Shown piece after piece: positions 42,439 to 52,866 of a DNA stretch of 64,000 nt; position 1 is the stretch's first letter; every line of letters begins with the position of its first letter. The stretch lies in the NCBI RefSeq assembly GCF_013410655.1, contig NZ_JACCFP010000001.1, positions 124,001-188,000 of the forward strand, written 5' to 3'. This DNA comes from Nocardioides thalensis (GTDB taxonomy: Bacteria; Actinomycetota; Actinomycetes; Propionibacteriales; Nocardioidaceae). The notes beneath the pieces were generated by a model. That model saw only the letters and a list, made by a program, of their open reading frames with translations, ran no database searches and had not been told where the DNA came from. A program made the position numbers and the translations under genes.

Positions 42439-43485
42439 ATGACCGAAGCGCCCGACCTCCCCGCCGTCATCGACTGGCGGCTGGCGGTGTCGCTCGGGTC
42501 CAAGATCGCGGGTGAGGGCCCGGAGGTCAGCCGCGACGAGGCGGCCGAGGTCGTGGCCGAGCTGCGCGCGGGTGCGGCCCGCTCCACCGGGCTGGTGCGC
42601 GACTTCACCGGGCTCGACGCGCCCGACGGCACCGCGCCGGTGCTCGTCGTCGACCGGCCGGGCTGGGTGCAGGCCAACGCCGAGGGGTTCGCGGTGGCGA
42701 CCCGGCCGATGGTCGAGAAGATGGTCGCCAAGAAGCCGCCGACCGGGCTCTCCCTGAAGGTCGGCTCCAAGGTGACCGGCGCCGAGGTCGGTGGCCTCCT
42801 CGGCTTCCTTGCCGGCAAGGTCCTCGGCCAGTTCGACCCGTTCTTTGAGCCGTCGGGGCGGCTGCTCCTGGTGGCTCCCAACATCGCCCACGTCGAGCGC
42901 GAGCTCCACGTCGACCCGCACGACTTCCGGCTCTGGGTCTGCCTGCACGAGGAGACCCACCGGGTGCAGTTCACGGCAGTCCCGTGGATGCGCGACCACC
43001 TCTTCTCCGAGATCCGGGCGATCAGCGACACCGTCGAGCCCGACTCGATCGTCGAGGGCGGCATCGAGCGGATCGCCCAGGCCATCAAGTCGACGAGGGC
43101 CGGCGGCAGCATCATCGACATGGTCAGCACCCCCGAGCAGCGGGAGATCCTCGACCGGGTCACCGGCATGATGTCGCTCCTCGAGGGCCACGCCGACGTG
43201 GTCATGGACGACGTCGGCCCGACCGTCATCCCGTCGGTCAAGGAGATCCGCGAACGCTTCACCAAGCGGCGCAAGGGCGTCGGCACCCTCGACCGCCTGC
43301 TGCGCCGGCTGCTCGGGCTGGAGGCGAAGATGGCGCAGTACCGCGACGGCGCCAAGTTCGTCCGCGCCGTCGTCGACAAGGTCGGCATGGACGAGTTCAA
43401 CGCCGTCTGGGCCGCCCCCGAGCACCTGCCGTCCAAGGCCGAGCTCACCGACCACGACGGCTGGGTCCGTCGCGTGCTGGGCTGA
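42439..43485 (+). CDS. zinc-dependent metalloprotease, DUF2342 (Rv3626c-like)
   Basis: A 348-residue protein of the actinobacterial DUF2342 family, often called coenzyme F420 biosynthesis-associated. The zinc motif HEETH is in RLWVCLHEETHRVQF, and the third ligand is probably the Glu or His in MSLLEGHADVVMDDVG. An N-terminal segment with DRPGWVQANAEGF is conserved in the family. No secretion signal. Its substrate is not known and a link to F420 is not shown by the sequence. Confidence 0.88.
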   Translation: MTEAPDLPAVIDWRLAVSLGSKIAGEGPEVSRDEAAEVVAELRAGAARSTGLVRDFTGLDAPDGTAPVLVVDRPGWVQANAEGFAVATRPMVEKMVAKKPPTGLSLKVGSKVTGAEVGGLLGFLAGKVLGQFDPFFEPSGRLLLVAPNIAHVERELHVDPHDFRLWVCLHEETHRVQFTAVPWMRDHLFSEIRAISDTVEPDSIVEGGIERIAQAIKSTRAGGSIIDMVSTPEQREILDRVTGMMSLLEGHADVVMDDVGPTVIPSVKEIRERFTKRRKGVGTLDRLLRRLLGLEAKMAQYRDGAKFVRAVVDKVGMDEFNAVWAAPEHLPSKAELTDHDGWVRRVLG

Positions 43486-43493
43486 CCGATGCT

Positions 43494-43556
43494 CGACGTA
43501 CCTGACGTATTGGCTCTCCGGCGGCCGGATTTCGCGCCAGAACGTCAGGTGCGTCG
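43494..43556 (+). promoter_or_regulatory. stem-loop over the tilS ribosome-binding region
   Basis: Arms 43494-43508 (CGACGTACCTGACGT) and 43542-43556 pair with one G.T mismatch, and inner TGGC/GCCA and CCGG/CCGG pairs continue the stem. The only ribosome-site-like bases before tilS (AGGTG, 43548-43551 region) are inside the right arm, and the ATG follows four bases later. Confidence 0.55.
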
Positions 43557-43559
43557 CTG

Positions 43560-44540
43560 ATGAGCCTGCACCCGGCCGTCGCGGCCGTACGGCGCTGCGT
43601 CCGCCGCAGCCTCGACGGGCTCGAGCCGGGCGACACCGTCCTCGTCGCCTGCTCCGGCGGCGCCGACTCGCTGGCGTTGCTGAGCGCCGCCGTGTTCGAG
43701 GGGCGCAAGCTCTCGCTGCGCGTCGTCGGCGTCACGGTCGACCACGGCCTCCAGGACGGCTCGGCCGACCAGGCGCGCAAGGTCGTCGCCCAGATGGCCG
43801 AGCTCGGCGTCGACGAGACCGGCTCGGTCCGGGTGCAGGTCGAGGGCACCGGCGAGGGGCCGGAGGCCGCGGCGCGCCAGGCCCGCTACGCCGTGCTCGA
43901 GCAGATGCGCGAGCACCTGGGCGGGTCGCTGGTGCTGCTGGGCCACACCCGCGACGACCAGGCCGAGACCGTGCTCCTCGGGCTGACCCGCGGCTCCGGG
44001 GCGCGCTCGCTGGCCGGCATGCGCCGCGGGTTCGACCACTACCGCCGGCCGCTGCTCGACGTGGGCCGCGACGACACGGTCACCGCCTGCCAGGTGCAGG
44101 GCATCGACTTCTGGGATGACCCGCACAACGAGGACCCCGGCTACACGCGGGTCCGGGTGCGCCGCACCGTCCTTCCGGTCCTGGAGGAGCAGCTCGGCCC
44201 CGGGGTCGCCGCGGCGCTCGCGCGCACCGCCGACCAGGTGCGCGACGACGTCGAGGCGCTCGACGCGCTGGCGCAGGCGGCGTACGACGAGCTGCGCGGC
44301 GGCGACGGACTTCCCCTCGACGCCCTTCACGACCACTATCGGGCGATCGCCTCGCGCGTCCTGCGCCTGGCCGCTCTGGACGCCGGCGCGACTGACAGCG
44401 AGCTGTTCCACGCCCACGTCCGCGCTCTGGTCGATCTCGCGGCCGGCCGGACTCGCGGCGACGTACAGCTGCCCGGCCACGTCACGGCGTACGTCGAGGA
44501 CCGTTGCCTGCGGTTCCGCACCACCGCTGTGACACCATGA
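43560..44540 (+). CDS. tilS: tRNA(Ile)-lysidine synthase
   Basis: A 326-residue N-type ATP pyrophosphatase that modifies C34 of the CAU-anticodon isoleucine tRNA to lysidine. The PP-loop SGGADS is at 32-37, and VDHGLQDGSADQA and GHTRDDQAETVLLGLTRGSG are the other active-site segments. It lacks the long C-terminal domain of E. coli TilS, as is usual in actinobacteria. Its stop overlaps the hpt start by ATGA. Confidence 0.95.
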   Translation: MSLHPAVAAVRRCVRRSLDGLEPGDTVLVACSGGADSLALLSAAVFEGRKLSLRVVGVTVDHGLQDGSADQARKVVAQMAELGVDETGSVRVQVEGTGEGPEAAARQARYAVLEQMREHLGGSLVLLGHTRDDQAETVLLGLTRGSGARSLAGMRRGFDHYRRPLLDVGRDDTVTACQVQGIDFWDDPHNEDPGYTRVRVRRTVLPVLEEQLGPGVAAALARTADQVRDDVEALDALAQAAYDELRGGDGLPLDALHDHYRAIASRVLRLAALDAGATDSELFHAHVRALVDLAAGRTRGDVQLPGHVTAYVEDRCLRFRTTAVTP

Positions 44541-45097
44541 CCGCCATGGACTCCGCGGCCGTCGAGAACGACCTCGTCGAAACGCTCTTCACCGAGAAGC
44601 AGATCCAGGACCGGCTCGGCGAGCTGGCGCAGGAGATCGAGCGCGACTACGACGGCAAGGACCTCGTCATCGTCGGCGTCCTCCGCGGCGCGGTCATGGT
44701 GATGGCCGACCTGGCGCGCGCCCTCGACCGGCACGTCGAGATGGACTGGATGGCGGTGTCGTCCTACGGCTCCGGCACCAAGTCGTCGGGCGTCGTGCGG
44801 ATCCTCAAGGACCTCGACGGCGACATCACCGGCCGCCACGTGCTCATCGTCGACGAGATCATCGACACCGGCCTCACGTTGTCGTGGCTGACCTCCAACC
44901 TCGGCTCGCGCGGCCCCGCGAGCGTCGAGATCTGCACGCTGCTCCGCAAGCCGGAGGCGCTGCAGATGCCGGTCGAGGCCAAGTACGTCGGGTGGGACAT
45001 CCCCAACGAGTTCGTCGTCGGCTACGGCCTCGACTACCGGGAGCGCTACCGCAACCTCCGCGACATCGCGACGCTCGCACCCCACGTCTACAGTTGA
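44537..45097 (+). CDS. hpt: hypoxanthine phosphoribosyltransferase
   Basis: A 186-residue purine-salvage enzyme that makes IMP or GMP from PRPP. VIVGVLRGAVMVMADLA is the PPi loop and VLIVDEIIDTGLTLSWL the PRPP-binding signature, and the VSSYGSGTKSSG flexible loop lies between. I choose ATG 44537 because it overlaps the tilS stop; ATG 44546 is a possible alternative. Order tilS-hpt-ftsH is widespread in Gram-positive bacteria. Confidence 0.95.
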   Translation: MTAMDSAAVENDLVETLFTEKQIQDRLGELAQEIERDYDGKDLVIVGVLRGAVMVMADLARALDRHVEMDWMAVSSYGSGTKSSGVVRILKDLDGDITGRHVLIVDEIIDTGLTLSWLTSNLGSRGPASVEICTLLRKPEALQMPVEAKYVGWDIPNEFVVGYGLDYRERYRNLRDIATLAPHVYS

Positions 45098-45134
45098 CAG
45101 TTCAGAACGTCTGGACATTGGAGCGGATGAGTCA

Positions 45135-47207
<2,073 letters not shown>

Positions 47208-47217
47208 AGTTCGCGGC

Positions 47218-47835
47218 ATGGCCGACCCGATCTCCCAGCCGGACCGGGCTCCCGAGGACGTCCCGCCGTTCGACCAGCCGCGCGCCGAGGCCGCGGTCCG
47301 CGAGCTGCTCGCGGCGATCGGCGAGGACCCGGAGCGCGAGGGGCTGCGTGACACTCCCGCCAGGGTGGCGCGTGCGTACGCCGAGCTCACCCAGGGCCTG
47401 CGGATGCGTCCCGAGGACGTGCTCACGACGACGTTCGACCTCGGCCACGACGAGATGGTGCTCGTCCGCGACATCGAGCTGTGGTCGATGTGCGAGCACC
47501 ACCTAGTGCCGTTCACCGGCGTCGCGCACGTGGGCTACATCCCGGCCGAGACCGGCAAGATCACGGGTCTGTCCAAGCTGGCGCGGCTCGTCGACCTCTA
47601 CGCCAAGCGACCGCAGGTGCAGGAGCGGCTGACCACCCAGATCGCCGACTCCCTGATGGAGATCCTCGAGGCCCGCGGCGTGATCGTGGTGATCGAGGCG
47701 GAGCACCTCTGCATGACGATGCGCGGCGTGCGCAAGGCCGGCGCCCGGACGATCACCTCGGCGATCCGCGGCACCATGCACAACGCGGCCACCCGCAACG
47801 AGGCGATGAGCCTGATCATGCACGGCACCCGCTGA
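47218..47835 (+). CDS. folE: GTP cyclohydrolase I
   Basis: A 205-residue enzyme that converts GTP to dihydroneopterin triphosphate, first step of folate synthesis. The zinc ligands are in MCEHHLVPF and the later [42 protein letters not shown] is the family core. The first 20 or so residues are a Pro-rich extension. The rest of the folate genes (folP, folB, folK) follow after an insertion of two genes on the other strand. Confidence 0.97.
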   Translation: MADPISQPDRAPEDVPPFDQPRAEAAVRELLAAIGEDPEREGLRDTPARVARAYAELTQGLRMRPEDVLTTTFDLGHDEMVLVRDIELWSMCEHHLVPFTGVAHVGYIPAETGKITGLSKLARLVDLYAKRPQVQERLTTQIADSLMEILEARGVIVVIEAEHLCMTMRGVRKAGARTITSAIRGTMHNAATRNEAMSLIMHGTR

Positions 47836-47846
47836 GCAAGGCCGGG

Positions 47847-48761
47847 TCAGTCCGGACCGAACCGTCGTTCCACCCACGCGCACCCGAGGACGCGGGTCCC
47901 GGGGTCGCCGACCGACCGGACGTCACCGGTCTCGATCGACAGCACGGCGAGGTCCCCGCCTCCGGTCAGCAGTGCCTCGGTCCCGTCAGGGCTGAGGCAG
48001 CCCGCTCGACGGGCCGCCGGCGGGAGCCGCTCCGCTGGGCGACCGGGCTCCCAGAGGAGGGCAGGCGCGCCCCTGTCGCCGAGCAGCAGCAGGGGTCGAC
48101 CGTTGTCGCGCACCCCGTAGTCGGCGGGCACGTAGCGTCCCGGGGCGACCGCGTGGCGTGGGCCGACCCGTCCGTCCTCCACCGTGATGGCGCGCCAGGT
48201 CGTGTGGCCGTCGTGGGTGTCGACCACGGCGAGGGTCGTCGGGTCCAGCCACGCGGCGCGCGCCGTCGGCCCGCCGCCGAGGCGGCGCCAGGCACTCGTG
48301 TCGCGCTCGCGCAGCATGAGCTCCCACGACCGCTTCCCGACGGGGCGCAGGGCCACGAGGTCACCACGGTTGCTGATGTCCGGGGACGATCCTCGTGCCC
48401 GGGGGACCGGCTCCAGGTGCCCGTCGCTCGTCATCAGGGCGATCTCGTCGACGCCGTGCGGCGCTTGGGCCGCCACGAGTCCGGCGCGACTGACGGAGAA
48501 GGTCGACACCCCGAACGGCCCGGGGACGTCGGTGACCTGCGTGGCGTCTCCGGTGGCCAGGTCGACGCGGAAGATCTCGTAGTGCCGGGATCCGTCGGTG
48601 TTGACCTGGAGGTACAGGTGGCCCTCCGATCCGACCTTCGTCCAGTCGCCTTCGAGCCGAACCGGATCGGCCTCCGTCGTGGCCGGCCGGGCCGGCTCGT
48701 CGTCGCACCCGGCCACGCCCGCGCCCACGAGCACGAGCGCGGCCACCAGCGCGCCCCTCAT
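47847..48761 (-). CDS. lipoprotein with WD40/TolB-like repeats
   Basis: A 304-residue lipoprotein. The signal peptide ends in GVAGC. The mature part repeats short beta strands of the type LVAAQAPHGVDEIALMTSDG, ISNRGDLVALRPVG and LSPDGTEALLTGG, as in TolB-like beta-propellers. No catalytic residues are recognisable. Its ATG overlaps the stop of the secreted protein gene upstream (TGATG), so the two are co-translated and may work together outside the cell. Function unknown. Confidence 0.75.
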   Translation of the reverse strand: MRGALVAALVLVGAGVAGCDDEPARPATTEADPVRLEGDWTKVGSEGHLYLQVNTDGSRHYEIFRVDLATGDATQVTDVPGPFGVSTFSVSRAGLVAAQAPHGVDEIALMTSDGHLEPVPRARGSSPDISNRGDLVALRPVGKRSWELMLRERDTSAWRRLGGGPTARAAWLDPTTLAVVDTHDGHTTWRAITVEDGRVGPRHAVAPGRYVPADYGVRDNGRPLLLLGDRGAPALLWEPGRPAERLPPAARRAGCLSPDGTEALLTGGGDLAVLSIETGDVRSVGDPGTRVLGCAWVERRFGPD

Positions 48762-49675
48762 CAGTCGAACGACTCGCACCGGCGGCCCAGGACCTGGAAC
48801 CACTTCGTGCAGTGGGCGCTGATCTTGGTCGCGATCACCCAGGAGAGCGCACCACGCCGACGCTGCGGCAGCTCGTACAGCACGTGGACGACGTTGCCCA
48901 CCCACCTGCCGGTGCCCTGGAAGGTCCAGTCGTCCGAGGAGGTGTAGTAGCCGTTCACCTGGTTGGCATCGACGTACTCGGCCGGGACGTAGAGCCGGGA
49001 GTCACTGCCGTTGGTGCCGGTGAAGCGGAGGTCGTCGTCGATCCCGACGGGTGCGGTGGCGCTGATGCTCGCGATGCCCGCCGAGAGCTGGAACCCGAGG
49101 GTGGCGTGGATGCCGCCGTCGTCGGAGACGGTCTCGCCCCAGCTGCCGCCGAGCTTGATGTCCGGCCGGTCCTTGATGGAGACCGCAGCACCCTCGAAGT
49201 TGGCGTTCCACTGGTTCTCGGTGTGCCCACCGCCGGTCGCGCAGAACTCGAACTGCTTCATCCATCGATCCTTCCTGCCCCGGGTCCGCGCGCGGTTGAC
49301 CTTGTAGACGAACAGCTTCCACTGGTGGCTGAACGAGTGTCCCGCCATGTTCACCGAGCGGGGATGGAACGCGATCACCCGGGACGAGTTCTTCACGCAC
49401 GCGAACGACAGCCGCCCGTCTGATCGGTCCTCCGGTGAGGGCGGTTCGGGGTGCAGCTGTGAGCTGGTGTACTCGACGTCGGTGATCTGGTGACGGCGAA
49501 GGCCGACCTTGCCGTACATCCGCATCCATTCCGACGCCCGCTGCTTCACCTTCTTCTTCCGCGGCCGCTCGGCCTCGGCGGCGGAGCTGGAGGTGACCGG
49601 GTCGGCGGCGGCGAGTGCCGCCTCCGCAGGGAGGGTGAGACAGGCCAGCAGGACGAGGATCAGAATGCGACGCAT
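48761..49675 (-). CDS. secreted protein of unknown function with four cysteines
   Basis: A 304-residue exported protein. A Sec signal (MRRILILVLLACLTLPAEAALAA) is followed by a Lys/Arg-rich KKKVKQRASEW segment. The mature part is beta-rich with four Cys (in SFACV, EFCATG, AHCTKW and RRCESFD), which could form two disulfides. GGSWGETVSDDGG and the repeated Ser/Thr/Gly strands suggest a beta-sandwich, but I recognise no family. Ribosome site AAGGAG. First gene of a two-gene operon with the propeller lipoprotein. Confidence 0.75.
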   Translation of the reverse strand: MRRILILVLLACLTLPAEAALAAADPVTSSSAAEAERPRKKKVKQRASEWMRMYGKVGLRRHQITDVEYTSSQLHPEPPSPEDRSDGRLSFACVKNSSRVIAFHPRSVNMAGHSFSHQWKLFVYKVNRARTRGRKDRWMKQFEFCATGGGHTENQWNANFEGAAVSIKDRPDIKLGGSWGETVSDDGGIHATLGFQLSAGIASISATAPVGIDDDLRFTGTNGSDSRLYVPAEYVDANQVNGYYTSSDDWTFQGTGRWVGNVVHVLYELPQRRRGALSWVIATKISAHCTKWFQVLGRRCESFD

Positions 49676-49777
49676 CGCTTCGCTCCTTGTGAGTGCGCCG
49701 CACCGAGCCGGCGGCGCTCCGAGATGCGAGGAGTCAAGGCGCGGGGTCCGACATTGGACAGCCCCGGTCGACGAGCC

Positions 49778-49786
49778 TGTGGACAA
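49778..49786 (-). promoter_or_regulatory. exact DnaA box in the folP promoter region
   Basis: TGTGGACAA on the plus strand is the complement of the consensus DnaA box TTGTCCACA. It is about 20 bp upstream of the folP -10 box, where a bound DnaA could contact or block RNA polymerase. Confidence 0.45.
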
Positions 49787-49806
49787 CCGCCTGGGCGACC
49801 GCCCGA

Positions 49807-49812
49807 TAGCCT
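49807..49812 (+). promoter_or_regulatory. -10 box of folP, leaderless
   Basis: TAGCCT, 7 nt before ATG 49820. Confidence 0.55.
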
Positions 49813-49819
49813 CGCCCGC

Positions 49820-50644
49820 ATGTCGATGTCACGACCGTTGGTGATGGGGGTCGTCAACGTCACGCCCGACTCCTTCAGCGACGGCGGGCTCTATCTCGAC
49901 ACCGAGCGCGCGATCGGCCACGGGCGTCGCCTGCTCGACGAGGGCGCCGACATCCTCGACATCGGCGGTGAGTCGACCCGGCCCGGCGCCACGCGCCCGC
50001 TGGCCGAGGAGGAGCTCGGGCGGGTGGTTCCCGTGATCACCGCGCTCGCGAAGGACGGCGCCGTGGTGTCGGTCGACACCATGCGGGCCGAGGTCGCCGC
50101 GGCCGCGCTCGACGCCGGCGCCCGGATCGTCAACGACGTCTCCGGCGGCCTGGCCGACCCGGCGATCCTCGACGTGGTCGCGGGCTCGCGGGCGACGTAC
50201 GTCGCGATGCACTGGCGCGCCCACAGCGACCGGATGCAGGAGTTCACGTCGTACGACGGGCCGGTGGCGGACGTGGTGGCGCGCGAGCTGCGGGAGCGGG
50301 TTGCGGCGATCCGCGCCGCGGGTGTGCCCGACGACCGGATCGTGCTCGACCCCGGGCTCGGGTTCGCCAAGACCGGCGACCAGAACTGGGAGCTGCTCGC
50401 CGGCCTCGACGCCGTGCAGGAGCTGGGGCTGCCGGTGCTCGTCGGGGCGAGCCGCAAGCGGTTCCTGGGCACCCTGCTGGCCGGGCCCGACGGCGAGCCG
50501 CGGCCGGTCGACGAACGGGAGCTCGCCCACGCCGCGATCGTGACCGTGCTCGCCCAGCGGGGCGTGTGGGGGGTGCGCGTGCACGACGTACGAGCCACCC
50601 GTGATGTGCTGGCGGTGATCGAGCGGATGGAGGCGGAGCAGTGA
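49820..50644 (+). CDS. folP: dihydropteroate synthase
   Basis: A 274-residue TIM-barrel enzyme joining pABA to the pterin; it is the sulfonamide target. GVVNVTPDSFSDGG is the first signature, DIGGESTRPGA the second, and SRKRFLGTLL the pterin/phosphate site near the C-terminus. It starts the fol run (GTGA overlap with folB). ATG 49820 is set by the leaderless promoter; a second in-frame ATG is two codons later. Confidence 0.96.
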   Translation: MSMSRPLVMGVVNVTPDSFSDGGLYLDTERAIGHGRRLLDEGADILDIGGESTRPGATRPLAEEELGRVVPVITALAKDGAVVSVDTMRAEVAAAALDAGARIVNDVSGGLADPAILDVVAGSRATYVAMHWRAHSDRMQEFTSYDGPVADVVARELRERVAAIRAAGVPDDRIVLDPGLGFAKTGDQNWELLAGLDAVQELGLPVLVGASRKRFLGTLLAGPDGEPRPVDERELAHAAIVTVLAQRGVWGVRVHDVRATRDVLAVIERMEAEQ

Positions 50645-51048
50645 GCAGTGGAGCCACCGACGAGCTCAGCGTGCTGGGCATCGAGTGCTTCGGCCACCAC
50701 GGGGTGTTCGACCACGAGAAGCGGGACGGTCAGGTGTTCGTGATCGACCTGACGCTCGGTGTCAACACCCGTCCCGCCGCGGCGTCGGACGACTTGCGCG
50801 ACACCGTCGACTACGGAAGTCTCGTGGGCCAGGTGACGGCGGCGGTTACTCGGGACCCTGTCGATCTCATCGAGACACTTGCAGAGCGGGTGGCCGGTGT
50901 GTGCCTCTTGGACTCTCGTGTTGAATGGGCGCGGGTGACCGTGCACAAGCCGGACGCGCCGATCGAGGCAAGGTTCTCCGACGTGACGCTGACGATCACC
51001 CGCCACCGTCACGACGAACCTGCCGGACAGGGAGAGGGCCACCGATGA
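50641..51048 (+). CDS. folB: dihydroneopterin aldolase
   Basis: A 135-residue enzyme that makes 6-hydroxymethyl-dihydropterin. The GIECFGHHGVFDHEKRDGQVFVIDLTL segment has the conserved Glu and Tyr/Phe positions. The catalytic Lys is in VTVHKPDAPI. It overlaps folP by GTGA and folK by ATGA. Confidence 0.95.
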   Translation: MSSGATDELSVLGIECFGHHGVFDHEKRDGQVFVIDLTLGVNTRPAAASDDLRDTVDYGSLVGQVTAAVTRDPVDLIETLAERVAGVCLLDSRVEWARVTVHKPDAPIEARFSDVTLTITRHRHDEPAGQGEGHR

Positions 51049-51614
51049 CCGAGACCCCCAATCCGAACATCATCGACGCAGACACGCTGACCGGTGAGAT
51101 GCGCCCGATCCGCCGGGTGGTGATCGGGCTCGGCTCCAACCTCGGCGACCGGCTCGGCAACCTGCAGGGTGCCGTCGACGCGCTCAGTGACACCCCCGAC
51201 GTCTGGATCACCGGCGTCTCGCCCGTCTACGAGTCGACGCCGGTCGACTGCCCGCCCGGCTCCGGCGACTTCCTCAACGCCGTCGTGCTCGCCGACACCA
51301 CGCTGGCCGCCAACCGCCTGATGGACCGCGCGCTCGCGATCGAGGACGCCTACGACCGCGACCGCAGCCACGGCGTCAACGCGCCGCGCACCCTCGACGT
51401 CGACCTGATCGTCGTGGGTGACCGCCGCAGCGACACCGAGTCGCTCAAGCTCCCGCACCCGCAGGCGCACACGCGCGCGTTCGTGCTGCAGCCGTGGCTC
51501 GACCTCGAGCCCGACGCCGAGTTCCCCGGCAACGGCCCGGTCGCCGACCTGCTCGCGAAGGTCGGCACCGAGGGACTCAAGCGGCGCGACGACATCACGC
51601 TCGACATCGAGTAG
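51045..51614 (+). CDS. folK: HPPK (2-amino-4-hydroxy-6-hydroxymethyldihydropteridine pyrophosphokinase)
   Basis: A 189-residue kinase that activates the pterin before FolP. VIGLGSNLGDRLGNLQGAV is the N-terminal signature, and RTLDVDLIVVGD carries the two magnesium-binding Asp. LPHPQAHTRAFVLQPW is the third family segment. An N-terminal extension of about 20 residues precedes the fold. Confidence 0.95.
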   Translation: MTETPNPNIIDADTLTGEMRPIRRVVIGLGSNLGDRLGNLQGAVDALSDTPDVWITGVSPVYESTPVDCPPGSGDFLNAVVLADTTLAANRLMDRALAIEDAYDRDRSHGVNAPRTLDVDLIVVGDRRSDTESLKLPHPQAHTRAFVLQPWLDLEPDAEFPGNGPVADLLAKVGTEGLKRRDDITLDIE

Positions 51615-51626
51615 GACCGCTCTGCG

Positions 51627-52136
51627 GTGAGGGACGAGCCCCCGGCTCCCGACGACACCGACCCGGACCGGGACGAGCAGCACGGCTCGCTGCGGCCGAC
51701 CTCGGTCGCCGCGCTCGCCGGCTGGGCCGTGGTCGGCCTGGTGTGCGGCTGGGCGGTGCACCCGATCAGCGAGCGCCTCGGCACCGTAGCGCCGGTCATC
51801 TCCTGGCTCCAGCCGCTGACCCTGTGGCTGCTCGCCGCCATCCTCGGCTTCACGGCGTGGGCGACCTGGCGGTCGGTGCAGGTGCGCCAGGAGCGGCTGC
51901 TCGCCCACCAGGCCGTCAACCGACTGGTCCTGGCTCGCGCCTCGGCGATCGTGGCCGCCCTCGTCGCGGGCGGCTACGTCGGCTACGCGCTGAGCTGGCT
52001 CGGGGAGTCCGCCGAGATGGCCGACGACCGGGTGCTGCGCTCCCTGCTCGCCGCGGGCGGTGCGGTCGCCGCTGTGGTCGCGGCGCTGCTGCTCGAGCGC
52101 GCCTGCCGTGTGCGCGGCGAGTCGCCGGATGCCTGA
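51627..52136 (+). CDS. DUF3180 membrane protein (Rv3605c-like)
   Basis: A 169-residue protein with four hydrophobic helices (about 24-45, 55-75, 100-122, 135-155) and a short acidic N-terminus. The TSVAALAGWAVVGLVCGW start is typical of DUF3180. It always follows folK in actinobacteria, including M. tuberculosis, but its role is unknown. A simple membrane-scaffold or transport function cannot be told apart from the sequence. Confidence 0.82.
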   Translation: MRDEPPAPDDTDPDRDEQHGSLRPTSVAALAGWAVVGLVCGWAVHPISERLGTVAPVISWLQPLTLWLLAAILGFTAWATWRSVQVRQERLLAHQAVNRLVLARASAIVAALVAGGYVGYALSWLGESAEMADDRVLRSLLAAGGAVAAVVAALLLERACRVRGESPDA

Positions 52137-52149
52137 CGATTTCTGTGTC

Positions 52150-52155
52150 TAGTGT
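52150..52155 (+). promoter_or_regulatory. -10 box of the coiled-coil protein gene, leaderless
   Basis: TAGTGT, 7 nt before GTG 52163. Confidence 0.5.
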
Positions 52156-52162
52156 GAACAAT

Positions 52163-52759
52163 GTGACTCCCGTCAATGGCTCCCGTCGCCGTCAGCGGTC
52201 GACCCGTGTCGCGGTCGCCGTCCTGCTCCTCGTGCTCGCGGCGGCCGCCGTCGCGGGAGCCGCTGTCACGGGCTCGTGGGTCGCCGTGACCATCGCGGGC
52301 GCCGCTGCCGTCCTGCTCGGTGCGGTCGCCACCAAGATCACCCACTCCGAGCTGATGGCCTCTCGTCGCGACGCCGCCCGTGACCGCGCCGAGCAGGCGC
52401 AGGCCTTCCGCGAGGTCGACGAGCGCCGCTCGCTGGAGGGCGTGGAGTTCGCCGCCGACATGCAGGGCCGCATCGCGCAGCGCGAGGCCGTCGTGTCCCG
52501 CCTCGAGGGCCGCCTCGCCGACGCCGCCGCCGAGCTGGCCGAGGCTCGCCGCCAGGTCACCGCCGAGCAGGAGCGTGCCGAGACTGCGGAGAAGGAGACC
52601 GGTCGCCTCGCCGAGCGGCTCGCTGACGCCGAGGAGCGCGCGAGCGACGCCGTCGTACGGGTGGCCGAGCTCGAGCAGGAGATCGACGTGCTGACCGCCC
52701 AGTGGCAGGCCGCCGAGGCCGCCCTCGCCGAGCAGAACCGGATGCGCAAGGGCGCCTGA
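52163..52759 (+). CDS. two-helix membrane protein with long coiled coil
   Basis: A 198-residue protein. Two hydrophobic helices (about 15-34 and 40-57) near the N-terminus are followed by a continuous Ala/Glu/Arg-rich coiled coil (about 65-190) with no break. The shape resembles a membrane-anchored scaffold such as DivIVA or cytoskeletal helper proteins, but no named family is recognised. GTG 52163 is placed by the leaderless promoter; the longer frame upstream lacks an initiation signal. Confidence 0.75.
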   Translation: MTPVNGSRRRQRSTRVAVAVLLLVLAAAAVAGAAVTGSWVAVTIAGAAAVLLGAVATKITHSELMASRRDAARDRAEQAQAFREVDERRSLEGVEFAADMQGRIAQREAVVSRLEGRLADAAAELAEARRQVTAEQERAETAEKETGRLAERLADAEERASDAVVRVAELEQEIDVLTAQWQAAEAALAEQNRMRKGA

Positions 52760-52782
52760 GCTCTCGCCGGATCCGCCACCAA

Positions 52783-52848
52783 CCACGAGTGCGGATTCGA
52801 CGCGCCACGAGGGCGGATTCGACGCGCCACGAGGGCGGATTCGACGAC
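52783..52848. repeat. three-copy 22-bp tandem repeat
   Basis: Units at 52783, 52805 and 52827 share CCACGAGGGCGGATTCGAC (first unit with T for G at position 8; last unit ends GAC not GCG). The array ends 18 bp before the ATG of the GNAT gene. The same core occurs inside thiQ at 34.7 kb. Confidence 0.9.
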
Positions 52849-52852
52849 CAGG

Positions 52853-52858
52853 GATAAT
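52853..52858 (+). promoter_or_regulatory. -10 box of the GNAT gene
   Basis: GATAAT, close to consensus TATAAT, 8 nt before ATG 52867, four bases after the last tandem-repeat unit. Transcription would start at or near the ATG. Confidence 0.5.
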
Positions 52859-52866
52859 CAGGCCCG

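Noticed and set aside
52783..52848. CRISPR array
   Set aside because: The 22-bp units are directly adjacent with no spacers, and no cas genes are near.
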